The notes under the pieces are model-generated. The model was given only the letters and a program-made list of their open reading frames with translations, was not told where the DNA came from and made no database searches. 31,781 nt of DNA from Fidelibacterota bacterium. Lineage in GTDB: Bacteria > Fidelibacterota > UBA2242 > B5-G15. This document shows, piece by piece, positions 16,059-22,862 of the stretch. How positions within the stretch are numbered: the stretch's first letter is position 1; every line of letters starts with the position of its first letter. The stretch lies in the NCBI GenBank assembly GCA_003645825.1, contig QNCQ01000001.1:1-31781 (forward strand). Reading direction: 5' to 3'. The position numbers were made by a program, and so were the translations under genes.

Positions 16059-17338
16059 CTTTTCAGAACGTTCCTGCCCCAGTATATAGCAGTTTCATCG
16101 ATCTCTTCCTCAATCCTCAGCAGCTGATTGTACTTGCATATTCTATCAGTTCTACATCCAGAACCTGTTTTAATTTGCCCGGCATTGACAGCAACTGCAA
16201 GATCTGCTATTGTAGTATCTTCAGTTTCGCCTGATCTATGGGAAATCACGGTGGTAAATCCTGCCCTATGTGTCATGTTTATTGCATCAAGAGTTTCTGT
16301 TAACGTTCCTATCTGATTCAATTTGATCAAAACAGAGTTTATTGTTCCCTCTTCTATTGCTCTCTTTATCCTTTTGACGTTTGTAACGGTTAAGTCGTCA
16401 CCAACAATCTGGATTCTGTCACCCAGTTCTTGGACCATTATTTTCCAGCCATCCCAGTCGTCCTCAGCTAAACCATCCTCTATAGAAAAGACAGGAAATT
16501 TTTCGACAATGTTTTTATAATACTCGACCATTTCTTTTGAAGTTAGCTCAGCTTTTTCAGATTTTAGCTCGTATTTGCCTATTTCAGCATTGTAGAACTC
16601 CGATGCTGCGGGGTCAAGAGCCAGATAGATGTCCTCCCCAGGTTTGTACCCGGCTTTCTCGATAGCTTCCATGATAACTTCAAGCGCTTCTGTATTTGAT
16701 TTAAGGTCGGGAGCAAACCCACCCTCATCTCCGACAGACGTGTTCAGCCCCTTAGACTTCAGTACTTTTTTCAGTGAATGGAAGACTTCAATACCCATAC
16801 GCAGAGCTTCTCTAAAGGATGAAGCTCCCACTGGAGCTATCATAAACTCCTGAAGATCAACGTTATTGTCAGCGTGTTTTCCCCCATTTAGAATATTCAT
16901 GAGCGGTACAGGCAGAACTTTCGCATTCGTACCGCCTATGTACTGGTATAGAGGCAACCCTGAATAAGCAGCCGCTGCCTTGGCTACAGCAAGAGAAACC
17001 CCCAGGGTAGCATTGGCACCGAGTTTCGATTTGTTTTCAGTCCCATCCAGCTCAAGCATCAGGTTGTCAATATAAGGCTGGTCGAGTACACTCACCCCGA
17101 TCAACCGCGGTCCGATGATTTCGTTAACATTCTGAACAGCTTTAAGAACCCCCTTACCACCGAATCTGTCTTTATCACCATCTCTCAGCTCAAGGGCTTC
17201 ATGCTCTCCTGTTGATGCCCCCGAAGGCACTGCAGCTCTACCAAAAAAACCACTCTCAGTAATAACATCGACCTCTACTGTAGGATTTCCCCGTGAGTCC
17301 AGTATTTCTCTTGCAATTACATCAATTATTTCGCTCAC
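16055..17338 (-). CDS. eno: Enolase
   Basis: 427 residues, standard size. It converts 2-phosphoglycerate to phosphoenolpyruvate in glycolysis. Active-site residues are all visible: E205 in VGDEGGFAP, metal ligands D242 (LALDPAASEF), E287 (SIEDGL) and D314 (VGDDLTVTN), base K339 (LIKLNQIGT), and the SHRSGETED loop (366-374). The C-terminal block reads TGSGCRTDRICKYNQLLRIEEE, slightly divergent but with the lysine retained. The GTG start has a strong GAGGAGG ribosome binding site 8 bases upstream. It is the first gene of the long minus-strand run ending at rho. Confidence 0.98.
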   Translation of the reverse strand: MSEIIDVIAREILDSRGNPTVEVDVITESGFFGRAAVPSGASTGEHEALELRDGDKDRFGGKGVLKAVQNVNEIIGPRLIGVSVLDQPYIDNLMLELDGTENKSKLGANATLGVSLAVAKAAAAYSGLPLYQYIGGTNAKVLPVPLMNILNGGKHADNNVDLQEFMIAPVGASSFREALRMGIEVFHSLKKVLKSKGLNTSVGDEGGFAPDLKSNTEALEVIMEAIEKAGYKPGEDIYLALDPAASEFYNAEIGKYELKSEKAELTSKEMVEYYKNIVEKFPVFSIEDGLAEDDWDGWKIMVQELGDRIQIVGDDLTVTNVKRIKRAIEEGTINSVLIKLNQIGTLTETLDAINMTHRAGFTTVISHRSGETEDTTIADLAVAVNAGQIKTGSGCRTDRICKYNQLLRIEEEIDETAIYWGRNVLKR

Positions 17339-17380
17339 TTTTCTGTCCTCCTCTTCATTTCAAATCCGCACAAATTTAGG

Positions 17381-17409
17381 CTATTAAACGCTTTTTAACA
17401 AACGTTCAA
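17381..17409 (-). promoter_or_regulatory. Probable promoter of the eno-rho run
   Basis: TTGAAC (17404-17409) and TAATAG (17381-17386) on the minus strand are 17 bases apart, about 45 bases before the enolase GTG. An overlapping pair TTGTTA/TAAATT, also with 17-base spacing, lies 10 bases further downstream. Either could serve. Confidence 0.5.
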
Positions 17410-17441
17410 AAATGGGTTTTCTGAGAAATAAGGAATCAGGT

Positions 17442-17470
17442 TTGAATATTAAACCAATTAAATCTAATTT
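17442..17470 (+). promoter_or_regulatory. Probable promoter of the four-gene cassette
   Basis: TTGAAT (17442-17447) and TAATTT (17465-17470) are separated by 17 bases and end 34 bases before the ATG at 17505. It is back to back with the enolase promoter inside a 166-base divergent gap. Confidence 0.5.
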
Positions 17471-17504
17471 AGAGGGATAGCTTTCATAGCAGCGAAGAGT
17501 TGTA

Positions 17505-18080
17505 ATGAGAATTCTATTTTGCATAGCGAGTACAAGAGAGGTAAATGAGGCAAAGATAGCTACAGAACTTCGTAATGGATCAGAATTTGTTTTCCGTTAT
17601 ACTGGCGTGGGGGTGAAAAATCTCCGTGCTATAAAAGATGAGATTTTCACAGGAAACTATGACCTAGTTATAAACGCCGGAGTTGCTGGCATTCTGAATG
17701 ACAGTTTCCAGATTTTTGATGTGGTTGTTCCCTATAGATATATCTTTACTTTCGGAGGTGAAGTTCGGGAGTTACAATTTCCTTCGCCCGGGGTGAAGAA
17801 ATGGAAGGCTGGTTGTATAGTAACTACCACCAGACCTATTGCGAATGAATGTGAGAGACAGAACTTATGGAAAAGGCTTGGAGCTGATATAGTGGATATG
17901 GAGTCGTATTACCTTGCAGACCTTACTCGAAAGAAAGGAATACCTTTTTATTCGATAAAGGTCTTGACAGACAGAGCAAATTCTACCGCTGCAGTGGATT
18001 GTTTTAGAAATCTAAAAAGGGCACGGGAGATACTGTCGGATATCATTCCGATTTTTATCAGCGCCATTGATGCAATATGA
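17505..18080 (+). CDS. Nucleoside phosphorylase/nucleosidase-fold protein
   Basis: 191 residues, short for the family (usually 220-260). The fold signature of PNP/UDP phosphorylases, MTA/SAH nucleosidase and futalosine hydrolase is present: an N-terminal strand RILFCIASTREV, TGVGVKNLRAI (33-43), NAGVAGIL (57-64), and the ribose-binding GADIVDMESYYLA, with the ME pair near 132, followed by the late GIPFYSIKVLTDRAN block. These enzymes split or phosphorolyse N-glycosidic bonds. The substrate cannot be read from sequence; futalosine hydrolase or a hopanoid-type phosphorylase (HpnG-like) are alternatives. The ATG has GAAGAG upstream. The stop overlaps the glycosyltransferase start by 4 bases (ATGA), so it is the first gene of a coupled cassette. 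Confidence 0.7.
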   Translation: MRILFCIASTREVNEAKIATELRNGSEFVFRYTGVGVKNLRAIKDEIFTGNYDLVINAGVAGILNDSFQIFDVVVPYRYIFTFGGEVRELQFPSPGVKKWKAGCIVTTTRPIANECERQNLWKRLGADIVDMESYYLADLTRKKGIPFYSIKVLTDRANSTAAVDCFRNLKRAREILSDIIPIFISAIDAI

Positions 18081-18919
18081 ACTGGATTCAATTTATATCT
18101 GTAATCATTCCAACTTACAATAGAGCTGTTTACCTTAAGCGGGCAATTGACTCGGTACTCAACCAGACATTTAAAAATATAGAGTTAATAGTTGTAGACG
18201 ATGGATCAACTGACAATACACCTGACGTTGTACGAATGTATGAAGATAAAGTAAAATATATTCGAATAGAGCATTCCGGTGTCTCGGCTTCAAGAAACAC
18301 CGGAATAAAGGCTGCATCCTCCAAATGGATAGCCTTTCTCGATTCCGATGATTACTGGCTGAACAAAAAACTGGAAATACAGACAGAATACATGGAAAAG
18401 AACCCGCACCTCCTAATTTCCCAGACAGATGAAATCTGGATTCGAAACGGAGTCCGAGTCAACCCTATGCTGAAGCACAGAAAATACGGTGGATGGATAT
18501 TTAAGGAATCTCTTCCTCTGTGTATAATCAGCCCTTCTGCTGTATTGATTCATAGATCAATATTTGAAGATGTGGGTTACTTTGACGAAACTCTTCCCAT
18601 CTGCGAGGACTATGACCTGTGGTTGAGAGTAACGCTAAAGTATCCCGTAGGGTTGATTAAAGAAAAACTAATCGTTAAAACTGGTGGTCATGACGATCAG
18701 CTCTCGAAGAAACTATGGGGGATGGATAGATATCGGGTCCTGGCTCTCGAGAAAACCCTCAATATGGTCTCAGATGTGGAAAGGAGACGACTTGTGCTGG
18801 AAGAACTGGTAAAAAAGTTAAGTGTTTTATCTAATGGAAGAATGAAAAGAAAACACCTCCCCAACACTTATAAAATCAAACTGGAGTTTTATAAAAATGA
18901 AATTAAAAAGCTTGGGTAA
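18077..18919 (+). CDS. Family 2 glycosyltransferase
   Basis: 280 residues. The GT-A fold is clear: ISVIIPTYNRAVYLKRAIDSVL (7-28), VVDDGSTDNT (39-48), SGVSASRNTGIKAA (67-80), the metal/nucleotide motif FLDSDDYW (87-94), and the acceptor-side block CEDYDLWLR (176-184), containing the usual ED base pair of this family. Residues 203-210 read GGHDDQLS, a subgroup-type motif. There is no membrane segment, so it is cytoplasmic and uses a sugar nucleotide. The acceptor is unknown. It overlaps its upstream neighbour by 4 bases and its downstream neighbour by 23 bases. Confidence 0.88.
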   Translation: MNWIQFISVIIPTYNRAVYLKRAIDSVLNQTFKNIELIVVDDGSTDNTPDVVRMYEDKVKYIRIEHSGVSASRNTGIKAASSKWIAFLDSDDYWLNKKLEIQTEYMEKNPHLLISQTDEIWIRNGVRVNPMLKHRKYGGWIFKESLPLCIISPSAVLIHRSIFEDVGYFDETLPICEDYDLWLRVTLKYPVGLIKEKLIVKTGGHDDQLSKKLWGMDRYRVLALEKTLNMVSDVERRRLVLEELVKKLSVLSNGRMKRKHLPNTYKIKLEFYKNEIKKLG

Positions 18920-19808
18920 TCTGTCGCTTCTTCCAGTTGAAAAATTTAATAGGGATGATGCTGAATTTGACTTTTTCCCGAGACCAAAAGGTAAAACAAT
19001 CCTTTATCCGCTTCTTGTTTCAAAGGAAAGGTCAGGGTATAGAATAATCTATGGGCATCATCTCCTGGAGCAGTTTACAAATTCTGGCTTCAGTATGATT
19101 CCCTCCATAATTGTGAAAACTCGGGATCCCAGAGACACTCTTATTGCAGCAATCAATTATCATAAGAACATAGGAGACATTCTCCCATCCGCACTTTCTA
19201 AAATCCTGCTATTCATGGAGAGACATCGACTCTCCAGAGATCCGGAGTTACTGTACCTTCTGAAGATGGCAGACTATGCTGACTTTTGCGACGAACTAAA
19301 GAGAATAAGTTCTTTCCCACAGCCCGTAAGGGATTATCTTGATTCGAAAAAAGCTCCTATAAAAGTGTGTTATCTTACTTCAATTGTAACTTCCTCCACT
19401 AAGGATTTCATTCTAAGTCTAATAAAGAGACTTTCACCGTCCCTTAGTATTTTCACCGAGATAATTTATGGCGTGTATGAAGTCTCAAGGAGAAAAGAGC
19501 TTGATGTAGCGTCAGTTGTAACCAAATACGGTCTTATTGACTCCATTGAACATGGAGACCTGAATTCTCTCAGAAAACAGGTAAGGCGGCTGTGCTTCCC
19601 TACAATCTCAAAGTTAAATGATGGAATAGAGAAAGAAGTGAAAAAACTCAGGCTCCCTGCCAGTGTGAAGCTGCATTGGGATTGGACGCTGGAAAGGAAA
19701 GCTATAAGTATAAATATTGAATTCGACAGTATGAGTTGTGAAAATCTTAGAGGTTTTCTGTCTTCTGGATTTTACAATGATCTAAAAAGATTATTGGATA
19801 AGATGTAG
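18897..19808 (+). CDS. ParB/Srx-fold-like protein, altered box II
   Basis: 303 residues. The N-terminal 75 residues look like a ParB N-domain: a strand leading to YPLLVSKERSGYRIIYGHHLLEQF, then MIPSIIVKTRD. In ParB the central box is GERR and contacts CTP; here it reads GHHL (53-56), so both arginines are replaced. The remainder (about 80-300) is mainly helical, has a KMADYADFCDELKRISSFP segment, and resembles no family I can name. It lacks a recognisable helix-turn-helix that I would defend. It could be an enzyme of the ParB/sulfiredoxin fold, such as a kinase or nuclease, rather than a partition protein. It overlaps the glycosyltransferase gene by 23 bases and abuts the radical SAM gene with no gap. 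Confidence 0.55.
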   Translation: MKLKSLGNLSLLPVEKFNRDDAEFDFFPRPKGKTILYPLLVSKERSGYRIIYGHHLLEQFTNSGFSMIPSIIVKTRDPRDTLIAAINYHKNIGDILPSALSKILLFMERHRLSRDPELLYLLKMADYADFCDELKRISSFPQPVRDYLDSKKAPIKVCYLTSIVTSSTKDFILSLIKRLSPSLSIFTEIIYGVYEVSRRKELDVASVVTKYGLIDSIEHGDLNSLRKQVRRLCFPTISKLNDGIEKEVKKLRLPASVKLHWDWTLERKAISINIEFDSMSCENLRGFLSSGFYNDLKRLLDKM

Positions 19809-20930
19809 ATGAGTATAAAAGTATTTGCTACCAAGGACATTCTAAATGACAGGTGGGCTATAAAGATTTTAGGGGAACACAGCCTCTCCTATGAATTAAT
19901 TGATTCTGAAGATGAGATCCATCAAATTTGCCCCGGGTCTGACCCCAAAACTTCAATTCTGTTGACCAGAAGCAAAGGCGAGGTAGTAAAAAACTGTCCC
20001 GGCACTCAGGAAAGTTATCTCTGTTGTGGTTATAAGGTAATAAATCAAACTCTTAATTGTCCGATGGAATGTACATATTGTATCTTACAGTACTATCTGA
20101 ATCAACCCGCAACGGTTGTATACACTGACTTCGATAGAATTTTTTCCCAGGTAGACAGTTTGCTGAAAAATTCAGAGGGGAAAATATTAAGAATTGGAAC
20201 AGGCGAGCTGAGTGATAGCCTTGCTTTGCCTGGCTCTATTATTTTTGCTCGAGAGGCTATAAAATTTTTCTCATCTAAAAAGGACGTTTTCTTTGAATTA
20301 AAAACGAAAACAGTAAATGTAAATTCCCTGATAGGAATACACCATGGTGATAATATTGTAATATCATGGTCTCTCAACCCAGATCCAGTAATTGCAAAGG
20401 AAGAGAAAAAAGCATCGAGTCTTCGCAGTCGTATAGACTCTGCAAGAAAAGCTATGGAGGATGGGTATCTGGTGGGGTTCCATTTCGATCCTATTATACT
20501 CCACAACGGCTGGGAAGAAAATTACCGAGAAATAGTTCATTTGATATATGAAAACATTCCGCCTGAGAGAATAGCGTGGATCAGTCTTGGAAGCCTGAGG
20601 TTTCCTCCAACTACAAAGGAAAAGATTGCGCGAAGACATCCGGAAACCAGGATTATTTTTCAGGAAATGATTAAAGGGCTTGATGGGAAGTTGAGATACC
20701 CACGACCATTGCGGGTAAAGATGTACAGACTTATCTTCGAAGAGCTAAAGAAGGTTGATAACCCTCCGTTCATTTACTTCTGTATGGAAAGTCAAAGTGT
20801 CTGGAAAGATGTGACAGGAATTACTCCACAAAACAACAAGAATTTCGAGTTTATTTTTGCCAGGAGCCTCTTCGAGAGGTTTCCCGAACTAAAGCTAACG
20901 CCACCACGAGAGGAAATTTATCTGAGGTAG
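19809..20930 (+). CDS. Radical SAM protein of spore-photoproduct-lyase type
   Basis: 373 residues. The 4Fe-4S/SAM motif is CPMECTYC (C84, C88, C91), in the CX3CX2C spacing. Surroundings fit the SPL family: NCPGTQESYLCCGYKVINQTLNCP before it and LQYYLNQP after it, RIGTGELSDSLAL (128-140), SWSLNP (186-191), DGYLVGFHFDPII (218-230), and the late cysteine in YFCMESQSVW (C325). SPL itself repairs the spore photoproduct thymine dimer in endospore formers; SPL-like proteins elsewhere have unknown substrates. No sporulation gene is visible. The ATG follows the ParB-like stop directly, so the two are translationally coupled. Its stop abuts the convergent Nudix stop. Confidence 0.82.
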   Translation: MSIKVFATKDILNDRWAIKILGEHSLSYELIDSEDEIHQICPGSDPKTSILLTRSKGEVVKNCPGTQESYLCCGYKVINQTLNCPMECTYCILQYYLNQPATVVYTDFDRIFSQVDSLLKNSEGKILRIGTGELSDSLALPGSIIFAREAIKFFSSKKDVFFELKTKTVNVNSLIGIHHGDNIVISWSLNPDPVIAKEEKKASSLRSRIDSARKAMEDGYLVGFHFDPIILHNGWEENYREIVHLIYENIPPERIAWISLGSLRFPPTTKEKIARRHPETRIIFQEMIKGLDGKLRYPRPLRVKMYRLIFEELKKVDNPPFIYFCMESQSVWKDVTGITPQNNKNFEFIFARSLFERFPELKLTPPREEIYLR

Positions 20931-21503
20931 TTAGAGTTTTATACCAAATCTCCTTTTCAAATTCTCATCCCCAAGCAATCTATCTGCTATGAGAACACCG
21001 ATTATGGTTTTAGAATCCTTTATATCCCCGGCAAAAATTCTCTCCACCGCTTCAGAGATAGACATTTTCATAACCTCTATGTTTTCATCTGGATCAGGTC
21101 TTTCCCCAATGTAACTCAGCTCTTGCGCCCAGTAAACACAGAGGATTTCATTTGTATATCCAACAGAAGGATAAAAGCAAAGAAGCTCTACAAACCTATT
21201 GGCTCTGTACCCAGTTTCTTCTATCAACTCCCTTTCCACAGTGGCGATAGAGTCTTCTCCAGTATCGATCTTACCAGCAGGAAGCTCAACAGTCACTTCT
21301 CTAACGGGATATCTATACTGTCTCACGAATATTAGTTCACCGTCTCCAACATAGGGTATGACAACAGCCGCTCCGGGGTGCTTTATATACTCTCTTACGG
21401 CAGTTCTGCCAGATGGTAATAAGACTTCGTCCACGTAGACATCAAGCAACTTGCCCTTGAAAATATTTCTAGACGATTTTGTTTTTTCTACAAATTCTTT
21501 CAT
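20931..21503 (-). CDS. Nudix ADP-ribose pyrophosphatase-type hydrolase
   Basis: 190 residues from the ATG at 21503, which has an AGGGAG ribosome binding site about 4 bases upstream. The frame stays open to 21689, but family members begin near this ATG, with an EKTKSSRNIFKGKLLDV-like start, and the extension overlaps a structured leader. The Nudix box runs 77-99: G77, E83, R91-E92, E95-E96, G98, Y99, all matching GX5EX7REUXEEXGU. Upstream blocks REYIKHPGAAVVIP and FVRQYRYPVRE are typical of ADP-ribose pyrophosphatases. It likely hydrolyses ADP-ribose or a related nucleoside diphosphate sugar in the cytoplasm. The stop codon touches the radical SAM stop, tail to tail. Confidence 0.88.
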   Translation of the reverse strand: MKEFVEKTKSSRNIFKGKLLDVYVDEVLLPSGRTAVREYIKHPGAAVVIPYVGDGELIFVRQYRYPVREVTVELPAGKIDTGEDSIATVERELIEETGYRANRFVELLCFYPSVGYTNEILCVYWAQELSYIGERPDPDENIEVMKMSISEAVERIFAGDIKDSKTIIGVLIADRLLGDENLKRRFGIKL

Positions 21504-21540
21504 GGTACTCCCTGTAATTCTGACGTTATCAAAAGTATAT

Positions 21541-21634
21541 ATGAGGAGGATGACCGTAGCGGGAGGAGATCCCAAGGAAGGAGGGAGGCTTGGATTATAA
21601 GAGGCAAAACCGTCCTCAAGGTCATCCCCCTCGT
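21541..21634 (-). ncRNA. Candidate structured leader RNA of the Nudix gene
   Basis: A 13-base outer stem joins 21632-21620 with 21555-21543. As minus-strand RNA it is unbroken (12 Watson-Crick pairs plus one G-U), whereas on the plus strand the same position is an A/C mismatch. Inside are a GAGG/CCUC hairpin (21617-21601) and a hairpin AUCCAAG/CUUGGGAU (21595-21569, one bulge) with a pyrimidine loop. That loop contains CUCCCU, the exact complement of the Nudix AGGGAG ribosome binding site at 21513-21508. A possible -10 TAAAAT lies at 21648-21643, which would start transcription near the base of the stem. I see no U-tract, so translational control is more likely than termination. No match to a known riboswitch class is apparent to me. 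Confidence 0.4.
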
Positions 21635-21791
21635 GGAAACAAATTTTAAGTTCAAATATCAGTAGTAATATAAGAATTAGCCGGCACAATTACATTGAAA
21701 ATATGAGCGCACCTACATTTGAACTTGTAGCCGAATTCTCTGTAATGGAAACTGTAAAAAACAGAAGTTTTCGCCCGTTGTTGTTTATTCA

Positions 21792-21820
21792 TTGCTGATT
21801 TTCAATTTTTAACTTATTTT
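21792..21820 (+). promoter_or_regulatory. Possible promoter of the potassium channel gene
   Basis: TTGCTG (21792-21797) and TATTTT (21815-21820) are separated by 17 bases, 24 bases before the ATG. The leader would be very short, and the gene has no good Shine-Dalgarno. Confidence 0.35.
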
Positions 21821-21844
21821 AGACAGGTAAATCTATATTGTACT

Positions 21845-22858
21845 ATGAGAAATTCTAAGGAGTCTCTTAAGCACATCAGAATTTCCATATTGCTTGTAGC
21901 TCTCGTGTTAGTTATAGGGACAGTTGGATATATATTAATCGAAGGCTGGAATCTGATTGACTCTTTTTATATGACCGTTATTTCAATAACCACTACAGGT
22001 TTTGCGGAAGTCAACCCCCTTAGTGCTACGGGGAAAATATTTACAGCCTTTCTCATCGTCATGGGCTTGACAACCATAGGATACACATTAGGACGTTTTA
22101 CTCAGTACTTCGTGGAAGAATATATTTTCAGGAGAAGAAGAATGAAAGAAAGAATAAAAAAGCTGAAAGATCACTACATAGTATGTGGTTTTGGAAGAAT
22201 GGGAAAACAGATCTGCAAGGAGTTAGCAGAAAGCGACATTGATTTTGTGGTGATAGAAAACAATCCAGAAAAGATAGAAGAACTGAAAGACTCAGGCTAT
22301 CCACTTATAGAGGGAGATGCTACAGATGATGAGACTCTCAGGGAAGCGGGTATAGAAAGAGCAAAAGGGCTTGTGTCCGTTGTTGATAAAGATGCAGATA
22401 ATGTTTTTGTTACGCTTTCAGCAAGAGGATTGAATGATAAAATTCTTATAGTAACCCGCGCAATAAGCGAGAACACAGAGAAAAAGTTATACAAAGCTGG
22501 TGCAAATCGTGTAATAAAGCCTTACGAGCTTGGTGGGCACAGAATGGTTCAGATGCTACTACGACCGTACGTTGTAGATTTTATTGATATAATCGGGCGG
22601 AGAGCCAGTTATAATCTTGTCATGGAAGAAATCCCGATTAGAGAAAAGTCCTCTCTTGTGGGTTTAACTCTATCACAGACTCCAATAAGGAAAGAGTTAA
22701 ATATAATTGTGGTTGCAATATATTCTCCGGACGACAAATTCCATTATAACCCAGGCCCCAATACTCATATACATGTAGAGGATACTCTCATTGTTATCGG
22801 AGAGGAAAAAAACATAAAAAAACTAAAGGAAATTGCTTCCTCAGGAATTCAGGAATAG
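21845..22858 (+). CDS. Two-TM potassium channel with RCK (TrkA-N/TrkA-C) domain
   Basis: 337 residues. It has two membrane helices (about 12-32 and 62-85) flanking a pore loop whose filter reads SITTTGFAEV (47-56), the TTGFxE version of the potassium filter. The RCK domain begins at 110 with YIVCGFGRMGKQI (Rossmann glycine motif 115-120), E138 at the end of the second strand, and GDATDDETLREAGI (158-171). A TrkA-C domain lies at about 250-330. The layout is that of MthK-like gated channels in the inner membrane, opened by ions or nucleotides. The ATG has only a distant AGG. The gene ends 4 bases before the convergent UbiB-like gene. Confidence 0.92.
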   Translation: MRNSKESLKHIRISILLVALVLVIGTVGYILIEGWNLIDSFYMTVISITTTGFAEVNPLSATGKIFTAFLIVMGLTTIGYTLGRFTQYFVEEYIFRRRRMKERIKKLKDHYIVCGFGRMGKQICKELAESDIDFVVIENNPEKIEELKDSGYPLIEGDATDDETLREAGIERAKGLVSVVDKDADNVFVTLSARGLNDKILIVTRAISENTEKKLYKAGANRVIKPYELGGHRMVQMLLRPYVVDFIDIIGRRASYNLVMEEIPIREKSSLVGLTLSQTPIRKELNIIVVAIYSPDDKFHYNPGPNTHIHVEDTLIVIGEEKNIKKLKEIASSGIQE

Positions 22859-22862
22859 ATAT

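Larger units (their letters stand above)
21504..21844. other. Divergent intergenic region, Nudix gene and potassium channel
   Basis: About 340 bases without a supported gene. It holds the candidate leader RNA near the Nudix gene and the potassium-channel promoter at its right end. The stretch 21635-21780 is AT-rich and shows nothing I can assign. Confidence 0.6.

Noticed and set aside
21541..21634. Signal recognition particle RNA
   Set aside because: GGAAGGA is present, but the single long hairpin and the conserved AGCAG side of the SRP domain are missing, and the fold is a three-way junction.
21504..21689. 62-residue N-terminal extension of the Nudix protein
   Set aside because: It would begin with TTG without a ribosome binding site and run through the structured leader; family members start near the ATG at 21503.
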